DNA of 64,000 nucleotides, taken from assembly GCA_017848795.1 (NCBI GenBank), contig JAFIHG010000042.1, positions 62,001 through 126,000 of the forward strand, read 5' to 3'. The stretch comes from Candidatus Nanopelagicales bacterium (GTDB lineage Bacteria > Actinomycetota > Actinomycetes > S36-B12 > CAIYMF01). Of this stretch, positions 9,551 to 18,050 are shown one piece after another (the first letter of the stretch is position 1; every line of letters starts with the position of its first letter). The position numbers and the translations under genes were made by a program. The notes beneath the pieces were generated by a model. That model did not search any database. It was not told the origin of the DNA and saw only the letters and a program-made list of their open reading frames with translations.

Positions 9551-10461
9551 GCGGCGAAGCCTGGCACGCCCGCGGCGGCGAGGTCGGCCCGCAGCCGTAC
9601 CCGCGCCGGCTCGCCCATCGGGACGAGCGGGAGGCGCAGCGCACCACCGCCGGCCCGGCCCTGCTCCTCGAGCGCCGCCTTCACGGCGATCGCGCCCTGG
9701 GTACGCGTCATGATCGCGACGACCACCGGCAGCAGCTCGGCGTTCAGGTCCCGGGCCCGTCCCACGTCGCCTGTCTCGTACGCGAGGGCCATCTCCCGCA
9801 GCCGGGAGCTGACGAGGTGGCCCACGACGCTCACCATCCCGACCGCGCCGACGGCGAGCAGGGGCAGGTTCAGCGCGTCGTCGCCGGAGTAGTAGGCCAG
9901 GCCGCTGGCCGCCATGACCCGCGCCGCCGCGAACAGGTCCCCCTTGGCGTCCTTGTTCGCCACGATCCGCGGATGCTCGGCCAGCCGCAGCAGGGTGTCG
10001 GTCTCGATCGGTACGCCCGTGCGCCCCGGGATGTCGTACAGCAGCACCGGCAGGTCGGTCGCGTCGGCGACCGACCTGAAGTGGGCAAGCAACCCGTCCT
10101 GGGGCGGCTTGTTGTAGTACGGGGTCACCACAAGCAGCCCGTGCGCGCCGGCGCGCTGCGCGGCCCGCGCCGACTCGATCGTGTGGCGGGTGTCGTTGCT
10201 GCCGACCCCGGCGACCACGTACGCGCGGTCCCCCACCGCCTCGAGCACCGCTCGGACCAGCTGGTCCTTCTCCTCGTCGCTGGTCGTGGGCGACTCTCCG
10301 GTGGTGCCGTTGATGATCAGGCCGTCGTTCCCGCCGTCGACGAGGTCGCTCGCGAGCTTGCCGGCGGCATCCAGGTCCAGGGCGCCGTCCGGACGGAAGG
10401 GGGTGACCATCGCGGTGAGCACCCGCCCGAAGGGACGCCGCGGATCACGTGTGGGGGCCAT
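9547..10461 (-). CDS. dapA: 4-hydroxy-tetrahydrodipicolinate synthase
   Basis: A 304-residue TIM-barrel aldolase that condenses pyruvate with aspartate semialdehyde, the first committed step to diaminopimelate and lysine. The pyruvate-binding motif GTTGE is at 52-56, VTPYYNKP at 112-119, the tyrosine of LLYDIPGRTG at 142, and the Schiff-base lysine is K170 in VANKDAKGD. Length is normal. The ATG follows TAGCCT by six nucleotides, a leaderless layout. It shares the spacer at 10462-10536 with the divergent GH63 gene. dapB, acting later in the same pathway, lies about 13 kb away. Confidence 0.96.
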   Translation of the reverse strand: MAPTRDPRRPFGRVLTAMVTPFRPDGALDLDAAGKLASDLVDGGNDGLIINGTTGESPTTSDEEKDQLVRAVLEAVGDRAYVVAGVGSNDTRHTIESARAAQRAGAHGLLVVTPYYNKPPQDGLLAHFRSVADATDLPVLLYDIPGRTGVPIETDTLLRLAEHPRIVANKDAKGDLFAAARVMAASGLAYYSGDDALNLPLLAVGAVGMVSVVGHLVSSRLREMALAYETGDVGRARDLNAELLPVVVAIMTRTQGAIAVKAALEEQGRAGGGALRLPLVPMGEPARVRLRADLAAAGVPGFAA

Positions 10462-10467
10462 GCCGCC

Positions 10468-10473
10468 AGGCTA
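10468..10473 (-). promoter_or_regulatory. Leaderless-type -10 element of dapA
   Basis: TAGCCT on the minus strand, six nucleotides (GGCGGC) before the dapA ATG. Confidence 0.65.
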
Positions 10474-10524
10474 ACCGGGCCGGGTGATCGCCCGCACCAG
10501 CCCTGATACGGGCGCCGGGTGGGT

Positions 10525-10530
10525 CATGCT
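10525..10530 (+). promoter_or_regulatory. Leaderless-type -10 element of the GH63 gene
   Basis: CATGCT followed after six nucleotides (GGACAG) by GTG at 10537. The layout matches CATGAT-GGGCAG-GTG at 21531. It supports the 10537 start over an in-frame GTG at 10519. Confidence 0.5.
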
Positions 10531-10536
10531 GGACAG

Positions 10537-13197
10537 GTGCCGAAGGACGCGGAGCGGGAACGGTTGGCAGCGGCGGACGCAGGGACGGTCGGCTGGCGGG
10601 ACTGGGGGCCGTACCTCGCCGAGCGCGCCTGGGGCACCGTGCGGGAGGACTACAGCGCCGACGGCGACGCCTGGGCGTACTTCCCGCACGACCACGCCCG
10701 GTCGCGGGCGTACCGCTGGAACGAGGACGGCATGGCCGGCTTCTGCGACAGCGCCCAGGACTGGTGCCTCGCCCTCGCGCTGTGGAACGGCGCCGACCCG
10801 ATCCTCAAGGAGCGGATGTTCGGGCTGACCGGGCCGGAGGGCAACCACGGCGAGGACGTCAAGGAGTACTGGTGGTACCTCGACGGCACGCCGACCCACT
10901 CCTGGCACACCTGGCGCTACCACTACCCGCAGCGCGAGTTCCCGTACGCCGACCTGGTGGCCGAGAACGCCCGCCGCGACCGGACCATGCCGGAGTACGA
11001 GCTCGTCGACACCGGCGTCTTCGCCGACAACCGCTACTTCGTCGTCACGGTCGACTACGCCAAGGCCGGACCGTACGACCTGCTGATGCGCATCACCGTC
11101 GAGAACGCCGGACCGGAGCGCGCCGACCTGCACGTGCTCCCGACGTTCTGGTACCGCAACAACTGGGACTTCGGCTATCCCGACGACCGGCGCGGCTCGC
11201 TGCGGCTCGAGTCGGACCGGGTCGTGGGCCTGCACGACCGGGCCGGGGCGATGGTGCTGAGCAGCGACACCGCCCACGAACCGCTGTTCTGCGACAACGA
11301 GACGAACAACGAACGCATCTACGGCACGACCTCCCGCAGCCGGTACCCCAAGGACGGCATCAACGACCACGTGGTCTCCGGTGCGCCGACCGTCGATCCG
11401 CAGCACACCGGCACCAAGGTCGCGCTGCACCACACGCTTGCCCTCGACCCCGGGGAGACCCGGGTGATCCGGGTACGGCTCACCGCGACCACCGAGCCGA
11501 CGACCACGCCCGTCGACCTGTTCGCCGGGTACGACACCGTCATGGCGGACCGCAAGCGCGAGGCCGACGACTTCTACCGGGCCCTCACGCCCCCGGCGTG
11601 CACGGTGGAGGAGAACCGCGTGCTGCGCCAGGCGTTCGCCGGCCTGCTCTGGTCCAAGCAGTTCTACCACTACGACGTCGACCGCTGGCTCGACGGCGAC
11701 GCCGGCTGGCCGGCACCACCCCCAGGGCGCGGCGACATCCGCAACGGGGACTGGCGCCACCTCGGCAACCACGAGGTGCTGCTCATGCCGGACCCGTGGG
11801 AGTACCCCTGGTACGCCGCGTGGGACCTCGCCTTCCACTGCGTCGCCGTCGCCCACGTCGATCCCGAGTTCGCCAAGTCCCAGCTGGTCCTGTTGCTGCG
11901 CGAGTGGTACATGCACCCCAACGGCCAACTGCCCGCGTACGAGTGGAACTTCTCGGACGTCAACCCTCCGGTGCACGCCTGGGCGGCGCTGCAGGTCTTC
12001 CTGATCGATGGCGGCACCGACCACGAGTTCCTCGCCCGCGTGTTCCACAAGCTGACCATCAACTTCACGTGGTGGGTCAACAAGAAGCAGCACGGCGACA
12101 ACAACATCTTCGAGGGCGGGTTCCTCGGGCTGGACAACATCTCACCGGTCGACCGCTCGGCGCTGCCGCCGTCCGTCGGCTATCTCGAGCAGGCCGACTC
12201 GACCGCGTGGATGGCGATGTACGCGCTCGACCTGCTCGAGATCGCGCTGCGCCTGGCCGTCGAGGACCGGGCGTACCAGGACGTGGCGACCAAGTTCTTC
12301 GAACACTTCCTCGCCATCGCGGGCGCGGCCAACTCGGCCGCATTGTGGGACCCGCAGGACGCGTTCTACTACGACCGGCTGCACCTCGCCGACGGCCGCG
12401 ACGTACCGATCAGGGTGCGCTCGCTGGTCGGGCTGCTCCCGGTGACGGCCGCGACGTCGTACGACGACATGGTGCCCGAGCGGCTGCCCGACTTCACCGC
12501 TCGCGCGGTGTGGTTCCTCACCAACCGCCCCGCGCTGGCCGGCTCGTTCCACCTGCGCGAGGGCCAGCACGCGGTGCACCGGCTGCTCTCGGTCGTACCG
12601 CCGGAGCGCCTGCTGCCCGTGCTCGAACGGGCCTTCGACGAGGACGGGATGCTCTCGCCGTACGGCATCCGGTCGGTCTCGGCCGAGCACCGCGCCGAGC
12701 CCTTCCGCCTGGACGTCGACGGGATGCACTCGTTCGTCGACTACGAGCCCGGCGAGTCGAGCACCGCGCTGTTCGGCGGCAACTCCAACTGGCGTGGACC
12801 GGTGTGGTTCCCGCTGAACACGTTGCTCGTCGAGGCGCTACGCGACTACGGGCGCTACCTCGGCCCGAGCGTCACCGTCGAGTACCCGGCCCGTTCCGGC
12901 AGGCACCTGACGCTGAAGGAGGCGGCGGACGACCTGAGCGCGCGACTGGTCTCGCTGTTCCTGCCGGGCAGTGACGGCCGGCGCCCGTGCCATGGCGATG
13001 ACCCGCTCCTCGCCCGCGACCCGCGCTGGCGCGACAACATCGCCTTCCACGAGTACTTCCACGGCGACACCGGTGCCGGCCTGGGCGCCTCGCACCAGAC
13101 GGGGTGGACGGCGCTCGTGGCACACCTGCTGCTGCGGGTGCACAGCCCGCGCCCCGACACGGCGAACCCCACCGTGCAGGTGCCGGGTACGGGATGA
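10537..13197 (+). CDS. GH63-family (MGH1-like) glycoside hydrolase, probable glucosidase
   Basis: An 886-residue protein with no signal peptide or membrane segment, so probably cytoplasmic. The N-terminal half is beta-rich; the C-terminal half is an (alpha/alpha)6-type catalytic domain of the GH63/MOGS-like family. Family-like landmarks are WEYPWYAAWD (residues 421-430, whose Asp is a candidate general acid), LPAYEWNFSDVNPPVHAWA, and GNSNWRGPVWFPLN (around 748-761). Family members release glucose from alpha-linked sugars such as glucosylglycerate, mannosylglycerate or kojibiose-type substrates; the substrate here cannot be read. A glucose-dehydrogenase-type gene follows 48 nt downstream, suggesting released glucose may be oxidised. 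Confidence 0.82.
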   Translation: MPKDAERERLAAADAGTVGWRDWGPYLAERAWGTVREDYSADGDAWAYFPHDHARSRAYRWNEDGMAGFCDSAQDWCLALALWNGADPILKERMFGLTGPEGNHGEDVKEYWWYLDGTPTHSWHTWRYHYPQREFPYADLVAENARRDRTMPEYELVDTGVFADNRYFVVTVDYAKAGPYDLLMRITVENAGPERADLHVLPTFWYRNNWDFGYPDDRRGSLRLESDRVVGLHDRAGAMVLSSDTAHEPLFCDNETNNERIYGTTSRSRYPKDGINDHVVSGAPTVDPQHTGTKVALHHTLALDPGETRVIRVRLTATTEPTTTPVDLFAGYDTVMADRKREADDFYRALTPPACTVEENRVLRQAFAGLLWSKQFYHYDVDRWLDGDAGWPAPPPGRGDIRNGDWRHLGNHEVLLMPDPWEYPWYAAWDLAFHCVAVAHVDPEFAKSQLVLLLREWYMHPNGQLPAYEWNFSDVNPPVHAWAALQVFLIDGGTDHEFLARVFHKLTINFTWWVNKKQHGDNNIFEGGFLGLDNISPVDRSALPPSVGYLEQADSTAWMAMYALDLLEIALRLAVEDRAYQDVATKFFEHFLAIAGAANSAALWDPQDAFYYDRLHLADGRDVPIRVRSLVGLLPVTAATSYDDMVPERLPDFTARAVWFLTNRPALAGSFHLREGQHAVHRLLSVVPPERLLPVLERAFDEDGMLSPYGIRSVSAEHRAEPFRLDVDGMHSFVDYEPGESSTALFGGNSNWRGPVWFPLNTLLVEALRDYGRYLGPSVTVEYPARSGRHLTLKEAADDLSARLVSLFLPGSDGRRPCHGDDPLLARDPRWRDNIAFHEYFHGDTGAGLGASHQTGWTALVAHLLLRVHSPRPDTANPTVQVPGTG

Positions 13198-13245
13198 GCG
13201 CCGCATGACCGCAGCGACGACGATCGCAACATTGGAGGAGATGCC

Positions 13246-14013
13246 ATGGAACTGCAGGGCAGGACCGCGATCGTGACCGGCGGCAACAGCGGCATCGGTG
13301 CCGCGATCGTCGCCGAGCTCGGCGCGCGCGGGGCGAACGTCGTGATCGACTACGTGACGGGGGCGCCCGCGGCCGACGCGCTGGAGGCGCAGGTCGAAGG
13401 CACCGGCGCGCAGGCGATCACCGTCGAGGCGGACGTGAGCAAGGTGGCGGACCTGCAGCGGCTCGTCGACAGCGCCCTGCAGCGGTTCGGACGTCTGGAC
13501 GTGATGGTCAACAACGCCGGGATCGAGACGCGGACGTCCGTGCTCGACACCACCGAGGACCAGTACGACCGGGTGCTCGCCGTGAACCTCAAGAGCGCGT
13601 TCTTCGGCACCCAGCTCGCGGCGAAGGCCATGATCGCGAGCGGTGCGGGCGGGGTCGTCATCAATGTCAGCTCGGTGCACGAGGACTGGCCGATGCCGGG
13701 CAACACGCCGTACTGCCTGTCCAAGGGTGGCATGCGCATGCTCACCCGCACCGCGGCGCAGGAACTCGGCCCGCACCGCATCCGGGTCGTCGGCGTGGGG
13801 CCGGGCGCGATCGCCACGCCGATCAACGCCGCCACACTGGCGAATCCGGACGAGCTGCGCATCCTGGATGCGGCGATCCCGCTCGGGCGTATGGCGCGCC
13901 CGGAGGAGGTCGCGCACGTCGTCGCGTTCCTCGCCGGGGACGGGGCCGACTATGTGACCGGCAGCACGTTCTTCGTCGACGGTGGCCTGATGCACAGCAG
14001 TCCGGGCCTCTGA
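13246..14013 (+). CDS. Short-chain dehydrogenase, glucose 1-dehydrogenase-like
   Basis: A 255-residue classical SDR. The cofactor motif is TGGNSGIG (11-18), then NNAG (89-92), the catalytic serine in INVSSVHEDW (142-143), and Tyr156-Lys160 in YCLSK. SSVHE and YCxSKGGM resemble bacterial glucose 1-dehydrogenases, and the C-terminal half ends in TGSTFFVDGGLM. Cofactor choice is not certain. The ATG has a strong ribosome site, GGAGGAGATGCC. It is 48 nt downstream of the GH63 gene on the same strand, so probably cotranscribed. SDR specificity is hard to predict; the glucose assignment is an inference from motif and neighbour. Confidence 0.8.
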   Translation: MELQGRTAIVTGGNSGIGAAIVAELGARGANVVIDYVTGAPAADALEAQVEGTGAQAITVEADVSKVADLQRLVDSALQRFGRLDVMVNNAGIETRTSVLDTTEDQYDRVLAVNLKSAFFGTQLAAKAMIASGAGGVVINVSSVHEDWPMPGNTPYCLSKGGMRMLTRTAAQELGPHRIRVVGVGPGAIATPINAATLANPDELRILDAAIPLGRMARPEEVAHVVAFLAGDGADYVTGSTFFVDGGLMHSSPGL

Positions 14014-14064
14014 ACGCCGGACCCGGGGTTGCGAACGGGGGGCGGGCTTGGAATCGTCGCGGGG

Positions 14065-15936
14065 ATGCCCGCGCTGACCACTGTGCTCGACGCGGTCCGT
14101 TCCATCCCGCCTGCCGGCTACCTCGCGCTGGTCGTCGCAGTCAGCGTGCTCTGCCAGTGGGTCGCGTGGCGGGTACGCGTGCCGTCGATCCTGCTGCTGC
14201 TGCTCGTCGGGTTCGGCCTCGGCCAGCTCGTGCGCGCGGAGGCGGTGTTCGGGCACGACGTGCTGTTCGGCGGCGTCCGGCTCGCCGTCGGGGTGATCCT
14301 GTTCGAGGGCAGCCTGTCGCTGCGCTTCCGCCAGGTGACCGACCTGCGTACGCCCGTACGACGCCTGGTGTCGGTGACGGTGCTGATCGCGTGGGTGTTG
14401 ATCACGCTCGCGGCGTGGGCGCTCGGCTTCGACCCCCGTCTGGCACTGCTGGTCGGCGCCATCCTCGTCGTCACCGGACCGACCGTGATCAACCCGATCC
14501 TGCAGACGCTGCGCCCCACCCGTCGGGTGTCCTCGCTGCTGCGGTGGGAGGGCATCATCGTCGACCCGATCGGTGCGGTGCTGGCGCTGCTGGTGTTCCA
14601 GGCGATCCTCGCCGGCGAGGCGAGCCAGGCGGTGCCGGCGGTGCTGCTGTCGCTGGGCCGTACCTTGCTCGTCTCCTTCGGGATCGCGATCGTCCTCGGT
14701 GCGGCGCTCGAGTTCCTGATGCGCCGTCACGCGGTTCCGGACTTCCTGCACGGTGTCGTGTTCCTCGCCGCGGCGGTGGGCGCCCTCGCGGTATCCGATG
14801 CGCTCCAGCCGGAGAGCGGCCTGCTGACGGTGACGCTCCTCGGGATCTACCTCGCGAACCGTCCGCTGGTGCAGCTGCAGCACGCGGCCGAGTTCACGGC
14901 GCACCTGCAGGTGCTGTTCGTCGGCACCCTGTTCATCGTCCTCGCCGGCCGGGTCACCCCCGAGCAGGTCGTCGCGGTGCTGCCGACGGCGCTGCTGTTC
15001 CTGGCTGCGCTCGTCCTGGTGGTGCGACCGGTCAGCGTCCTGCTCGGCCTGCGCGGCACCAACGTCACGCGCAAGGAGCGCACGGTGCTGGCCTGCATGG
15101 CGCCGCGCGGAGTTGTCGCGGCCGCCGTCACCAGCATCTTCGCGCTCGGGCTCGCCGATGCGGCGCAAGGAGCGGGCGGCGCCGGTGACCTGACCGGGCT
15201 CGCCGACCAGGCGACGCGCCTGGTGCCCACCGTCTTCGTGATCATCGTCTGCACGGTCGCGCTCTACGGGCTGGCGATCGGACCACTCGCCGAACGTCTC
15301 GGACTGGCCTCGGCGAACCCGCAAGGCGTGCTGTTCGTGGGTGTCAACACCTGGGTCGTGCAGACCGCGAAACTGTTGCGGGAGCTCGGGATACACACGC
15401 TGATCGTCGCGCGGAACGCCGGCACCCTCGCCGAGGCACGCAGCGCGGGTCTGGAGACCCTCACCGCGAACATCCTCTCCGAGTTCGCGGTCAAGGACAT
15501 GGACCTGGCCGGCATCGGCCACTTCGTGGCATGCACCCCCGAGGACGAGGTCAACGCCACCGCCGCGCGCGAGTTCGCCCGGGTCTTCGGTGGGGCCAAC
15601 ACCTACCAGCTGCACCGGGACGCCCGGATGACCGGGACGGGCGACGAGAAGCACGACACCGCCGGTCACCTGTCCGCGCGCTATGCGTTCGTACCGGCGC
15701 TCTCGCGCGCCGAGCTCGACCGTCGCACGCTGTCCGGGCTCGCCGTACGGCAGTTCGAGCTCACCGACGACTACACGCTCGAGGACTTCCGGCGCGAGCA
15801 CGGCGAGCAGGCCGTGGAACTGTTCGTGCAACGCCGGCCCGGCACCATCGAGGTCGCGCACGAGGACAACCGCAACCTCAACGGCGGCGGCACCCTCATC
15901 GCCCTCGCCCCCCGGTCCGCGCCGCTCAGCAGCTGA
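14065..15936 (+). CDS. CPA1-type monovalent cation/proton antiporter with C-terminal TrkA-N domain
   Basis: A 623-residue protein. About 12-13 membrane segments fill residues 10-420, with transport-core motifs VILFEGSLSLRFRQ, LVVTGPTVINPIL and EGIIVDPIGAVLALL, typical of NhaP/CPA1 Na+(K+)/H+ antiporters. The soluble C-terminal part (about 430-560) is a Rossmann-like TrkA-N domain (GVLFVGVNTWVVQTAKLL) that probably binds a nucleotide to gate transport. The start is the ATG at 14065 before MPALTTVLDAV; a weak GCGGGG precedes it, and an in-frame upstream extension to 14029 is possible. It follows the SDR by 51 nt. Confidence 0.85.
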   Translation: MPALTTVLDAVRSIPPAGYLALVVAVSVLCQWVAWRVRVPSILLLLLVGFGLGQLVRAEAVFGHDVLFGGVRLAVGVILFEGSLSLRFRQVTDLRTPVRRLVSVTVLIAWVLITLAAWALGFDPRLALLVGAILVVTGPTVINPILQTLRPTRRVSSLLRWEGIIVDPIGAVLALLVFQAILAGEASQAVPAVLLSLGRTLLVSFGIAIVLGAALEFLMRRHAVPDFLHGVVFLAAAVGALAVSDALQPESGLLTVTLLGIYLANRPLVQLQHAAEFTAHLQVLFVGTLFIVLAGRVTPEQVVAVLPTALLFLAALVLVVRPVSVLLGLRGTNVTRKERTVLACMAPRGVVAAAVTSIFALGLADAAQGAGGAGDLTGLADQATRLVPTVFVIIVCTVALYGLAIGPLAERLGLASANPQGVLFVGVNTWVVQTAKLLRELGIHTLIVARNAGTLAEARSAGLETLTANILSEFAVKDMDLAGIGHFVACTPEDEVNATAAREFARVFGGANTYQLHRDARMTGTGDEKHDTAGHLSARYAFVPALSRAELDRRTLSGLAVRQFELTDDYTLEDFRREHGEQAVELFVQRRPGTIEVAHEDNRNLNGGGTLIALAPRSAPLSS

Positions 15937-15963
15937 GCAAGGCCGGCGCGCGCCGTACCGGAG

Positions 15964-16000
15964 GGTTCGTCGCCCCGGCGTGTCGTGGCGCTGACGAACC
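15964..16000. terminator. Possible bidirectional hairpin between convergent antiporter and thyX genes
   Basis: GGTTCGTC (15964-15971) and GACGAACC (15993-16000) form a perfect 8-bp stem with a 21-nt loop in the 117-nt convergent spacer. There is no T-tract, as is common in GC-rich actinobacteria. Confidence 0.4.
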
Positions 16001-16053
16001 ACACGGTGCGGCGGGCGGCGTGCAGGTGCTCGATACCGGCCGCGTGCCGCGGA

Positions 16054-16785
16054 TCAGGGAGCGACGCGGCCGTTCGAGACGAACGCCGCATGGGTGATCG
16101 GCATCAGCTCCGACCAGTGCTGCTCGTACAGCTCCGCGACCATCTCGATCTCCCGCTGGGGGTAGGAGGGGAAGCGGGAGTCGTCGCTGCGCCGGCGCAG
16201 CGACAGGAAATTCATGAGGGCACGTGCGTTCATCGTCACGTACGCCGAGGAGTACGTGCTCACCGGCAGCACCGTGCGGGCGACCTCGCGGGCCACTCCG
16301 GCGTCGAGCATCCGCTGGTACTGCGCGTACGCCTGCCGGCACGCTTGCTCGCACGCCTCGACGGTCAGCGCGTGCTGCTCGGCGGTGCCGGGCTGGAAGT
16401 CGTACGCGCCCGCCTTGCCCACCTGGATCAGGTTGCGCTCCGGGCCGGGCACGTAGAACACCGGCTCCAGCACCCGGTAGCGTCCACTCTCCTCGTTGTA
16501 CGAGCTCATCCGGTGCCGCATGTGCTCGCGCCACACGAAGATCGGGGCCTGCACGTGGAAGGTCATCACGGAGTGCTCGAACGGGCTGCCGTGCCGCTCG
16601 CGCATGAGGAACCGGATCAGCCCGGCGGAGGCCTGCGCGTCGGCCGTCGCCGATTCGATGGACCGCTCCCCCTGCGTCGAGACCCGCGCGGCGAACAGCA
16701 CGTCGCTGTCGGACGCGGAGTACTTCACCAGTTCGACCGTCACGTCGGACCGGAACTTCACCTCGGGCAGGTCGGGATCGCTCAC
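16054..16785 (-). CDS. thyX: Flavin-dependent thymidylate synthase ThyX
   Basis: A 243-residue enzyme that makes dTMP from dUMP using methylene-tetrahydrofolate, FAD and NADPH. The diagnostic motif RHRMSSYNEESGRY lies at 90-103, including R90, H91, R92 and S100 of the RHR-x7-S signature. Other family blocks are SPFEHSVMTFHV, RNLIQVGK and the C-terminal NARALMNFLSLRRR. The GTG start is six nucleotides after TAGCCT (leaderless). In mycobacteria thyX is next to dapA; here five to six kilobases of plus-strand accessory genes separate them. Confidence 0.96.
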   Translation of the reverse strand: MSDPDLPEVKFRSDVTVELVKYSASDSDVLFAARVSTQGERSIESATADAQASAGLIRFLMRERHGSPFEHSVMTFHVQAPIFVWREHMRHRMSSYNEESGRYRVLEPVFYVPGPERNLIQVGKAGAYDFQPGTAEQHALTVEACEQACRQAYAQYQRMLDAGVAREVARTVLPVSTYSSAYVTMNARALMNFLSLRRRSDDSRFPSYPQREIEMVAELYEQHWSELMPITHAAFVSNGRVAP

Positions 16786-16791
16786 CGTTCG

Positions 16792-16797
16792 AGGCTA
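16792..16797 (-). promoter_or_regulatory. Leaderless-type -10 element of thyX
   Basis: TAGCCT on the minus strand, six nucleotides (CGAACG) before the thyX GTG. Confidence 0.65.
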
Positions 16798-16854
16798 CCT
16801 GCCGGGACCGGCGCGTCGGCGCCAGCGACACGTCCGCGCTCGCGACCGTCCGCG

Positions 16855-17994
16855 CTAGCGACCGAGCCGGTGCACGCCCGGCTCCGGCAAGCCGGCATCG
16901 AAGCGGTCCAGGGCGAAGGTGGCGAGGTCAGGGTCGGCGGCCCCGCCCTCGGCGAGGTCGGCCAGCACCAGGCCCATGAGGGCGGAGAACTTGAAGCCCT
17001 CGCCGGAGTCCCCGCAGGCGAGGACCACCCTGCCGTCCGCGACCCGGTCGATCACGAACCGGCCGTCCGGCGAGTCGGTCCAGACGCACACCTGGGCGTC
17101 GAGGACCGTCGGCGGTACCGCGGGCAGGTCCGCCCGGACGCGTGCCGCGAGCTGCGCCGTGAGGCGGTCGTCGGGCGTACGGTCCAGGTCGGCCTCGGTG
17201 AAGTCGCGCAACGGCGCATCGAGCCCGAGCTTGTAGCCGCGTCCCGGCGTCGCCATCGCGTAGAGCCCGGCGCGCGCGTCGCTCGGCCCGTCGTAGAGGC
17301 ACGGCAGCATGTCGGTGAGGGTCGGGTCCGCCGCGTCGCCGAAGTGGACGACCTGTTCGAGATGCGGGCGCAGCGGCAGCGCGATCCCGAGCGTCCGCAC
17401 CAGCGGACCGGCTCCCGGCCCGGGCGCGAGGACGACGACGTCCGCGTCGTACGCCGCGGTCTCGCACTCCACCCGTACCCGCTCACCGTCCGGTACGACG
17501 GCACGTACCGTCGCGGTGGTCAGGGTGCCGCCGGCGCTCGCGAAGAGCTGGTGGTGGGCCCGCAGTGATTCTGCGGCGAGCAGCGGCCCGGCGCTCGCCT
17601 GCCATACCGCGGCGCGGCCGTCCGGGCGCAGACCGGGGAAGAACCGCCCGACGTCGGGCGCGTCGACGACGGTGTGGGGCACTCCCGCGGCGGTGAGCGC
17701 CTCGACGGCGGTGGGCAGCGACTCGTCATCGCGCCAGAGCAGGCCGCGTTCGAGGTGCACCCGTGCCCCGGTGAGCGAGGCGAGCCGGTCCCACGCCTCG
17801 ACGCTGCGCAGCGCCAGGCGTACCCGTACCGCATCCGGGTGGGTCAGCCGCCAGATCCGGGTCGGCCCGGGAGACGAGGACAGCAGGTTGCCGACGCCGT
17901 ACCGGTCCAGCAGCCGGACGGTGTGCCCGCGCCGGGCCAGCTCCGCGGCGGCGGGCAGTCCCCATGCGCCCGCCCCGACGACCACCACCCGCAT
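16855..17994 (-). CDS. FAD-dependent amine oxidoreductase, monomeric sarcosine oxidase-like
   Basis: A 379-residue DAO-family flavoenzyme. The N-terminal Rossmann fold starts immediately (MRVVVVGAGAWGLPAAAELA). The C-terminal block CVWTDSPDGRFVIDR places a cysteine (C303) where monomeric sarcosine oxidase and N-methyltryptophan oxidase attach FAD covalently. CGDSGEGFKFSALMG matches their GFSGHGFKF flavin loop, with Asp and Glu replacing the usual Phe and His, so the substrate may differ. The ATG follows TAGCCT by seven nucleotides. The start region is divergent from a GNAT gene with a 56-nt spacer. Substrate is unknown; a secondary amine or amino acid is likely. Confidence 0.8.
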   Translation of the reverse strand: MRVVVVGAGAWGLPAAAELARRGHTVRLLDRYGVGNLLSSSPGPTRIWRLTHPDAVRVRLALRSVEAWDRLASLTGARVHLERGLLWRDDESLPTAVEALTAAGVPHTVVDAPDVGRFFPGLRPDGRAAVWQASAGPLLAAESLRAHHQLFASAGGTLTTATVRAVVPDGERVRVECETAAYDADVVVLAPGPGAGPLVRTLGIALPLRPHLEQVVHFGDAADPTLTDMLPCLYDGPSDARAGLYAMATPGRGYKLGLDAPLRDFTEADLDRTPDDRLTAQLAARVRADLPAVPPTVLDAQVCVWTDSPDGRFVIDRVADGRVVLACGDSGEGFKFSALMGLVLADLAEGGAADPDLATFALDRFDAGLPEPGVHRLGR

Positions 17995-18001
17995 GCCCCG
18001 C

Positions 18002-18007
18002 AGGCTA
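18002..18007 (-). promoter_or_regulatory. Leaderless-type -10 element of the sarcosine-oxidase-like gene
   Basis: TAGCCT on the minus strand, seven nucleotides (GCGGGGC) before the ATG at 17994. Confidence 0.6.
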
Positions 18008-18038
18008 ACCGCCCGGTCGCCGGCGGCGGCCGGTCGGC

Positions 18039-18044
18039 CAGGAT
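18039..18044 (+). promoter_or_regulatory. Leaderless-type -10 element of the GNAT gene at 18051
   Basis: CAGGAT followed after six nucleotides (GGAGCG) by the GTG start. It lies about 32 bp from the opposing -10 of the divergent oxidoreductase gene. Confidence 0.5.
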
Positions 18045-18050
18045 GGAGCG

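Noticed and set aside
12838-16002. A 1054-codon open frame on the minus strand, and other very long frames antisense to GH63, infB, ftsK and RNase J
   Set aside because: They mirror real genes on the other strand, have Arg/His/Gly/Asp-rich composition with no recognisable domain, and lack ribosome sites. High GC makes such frames common.
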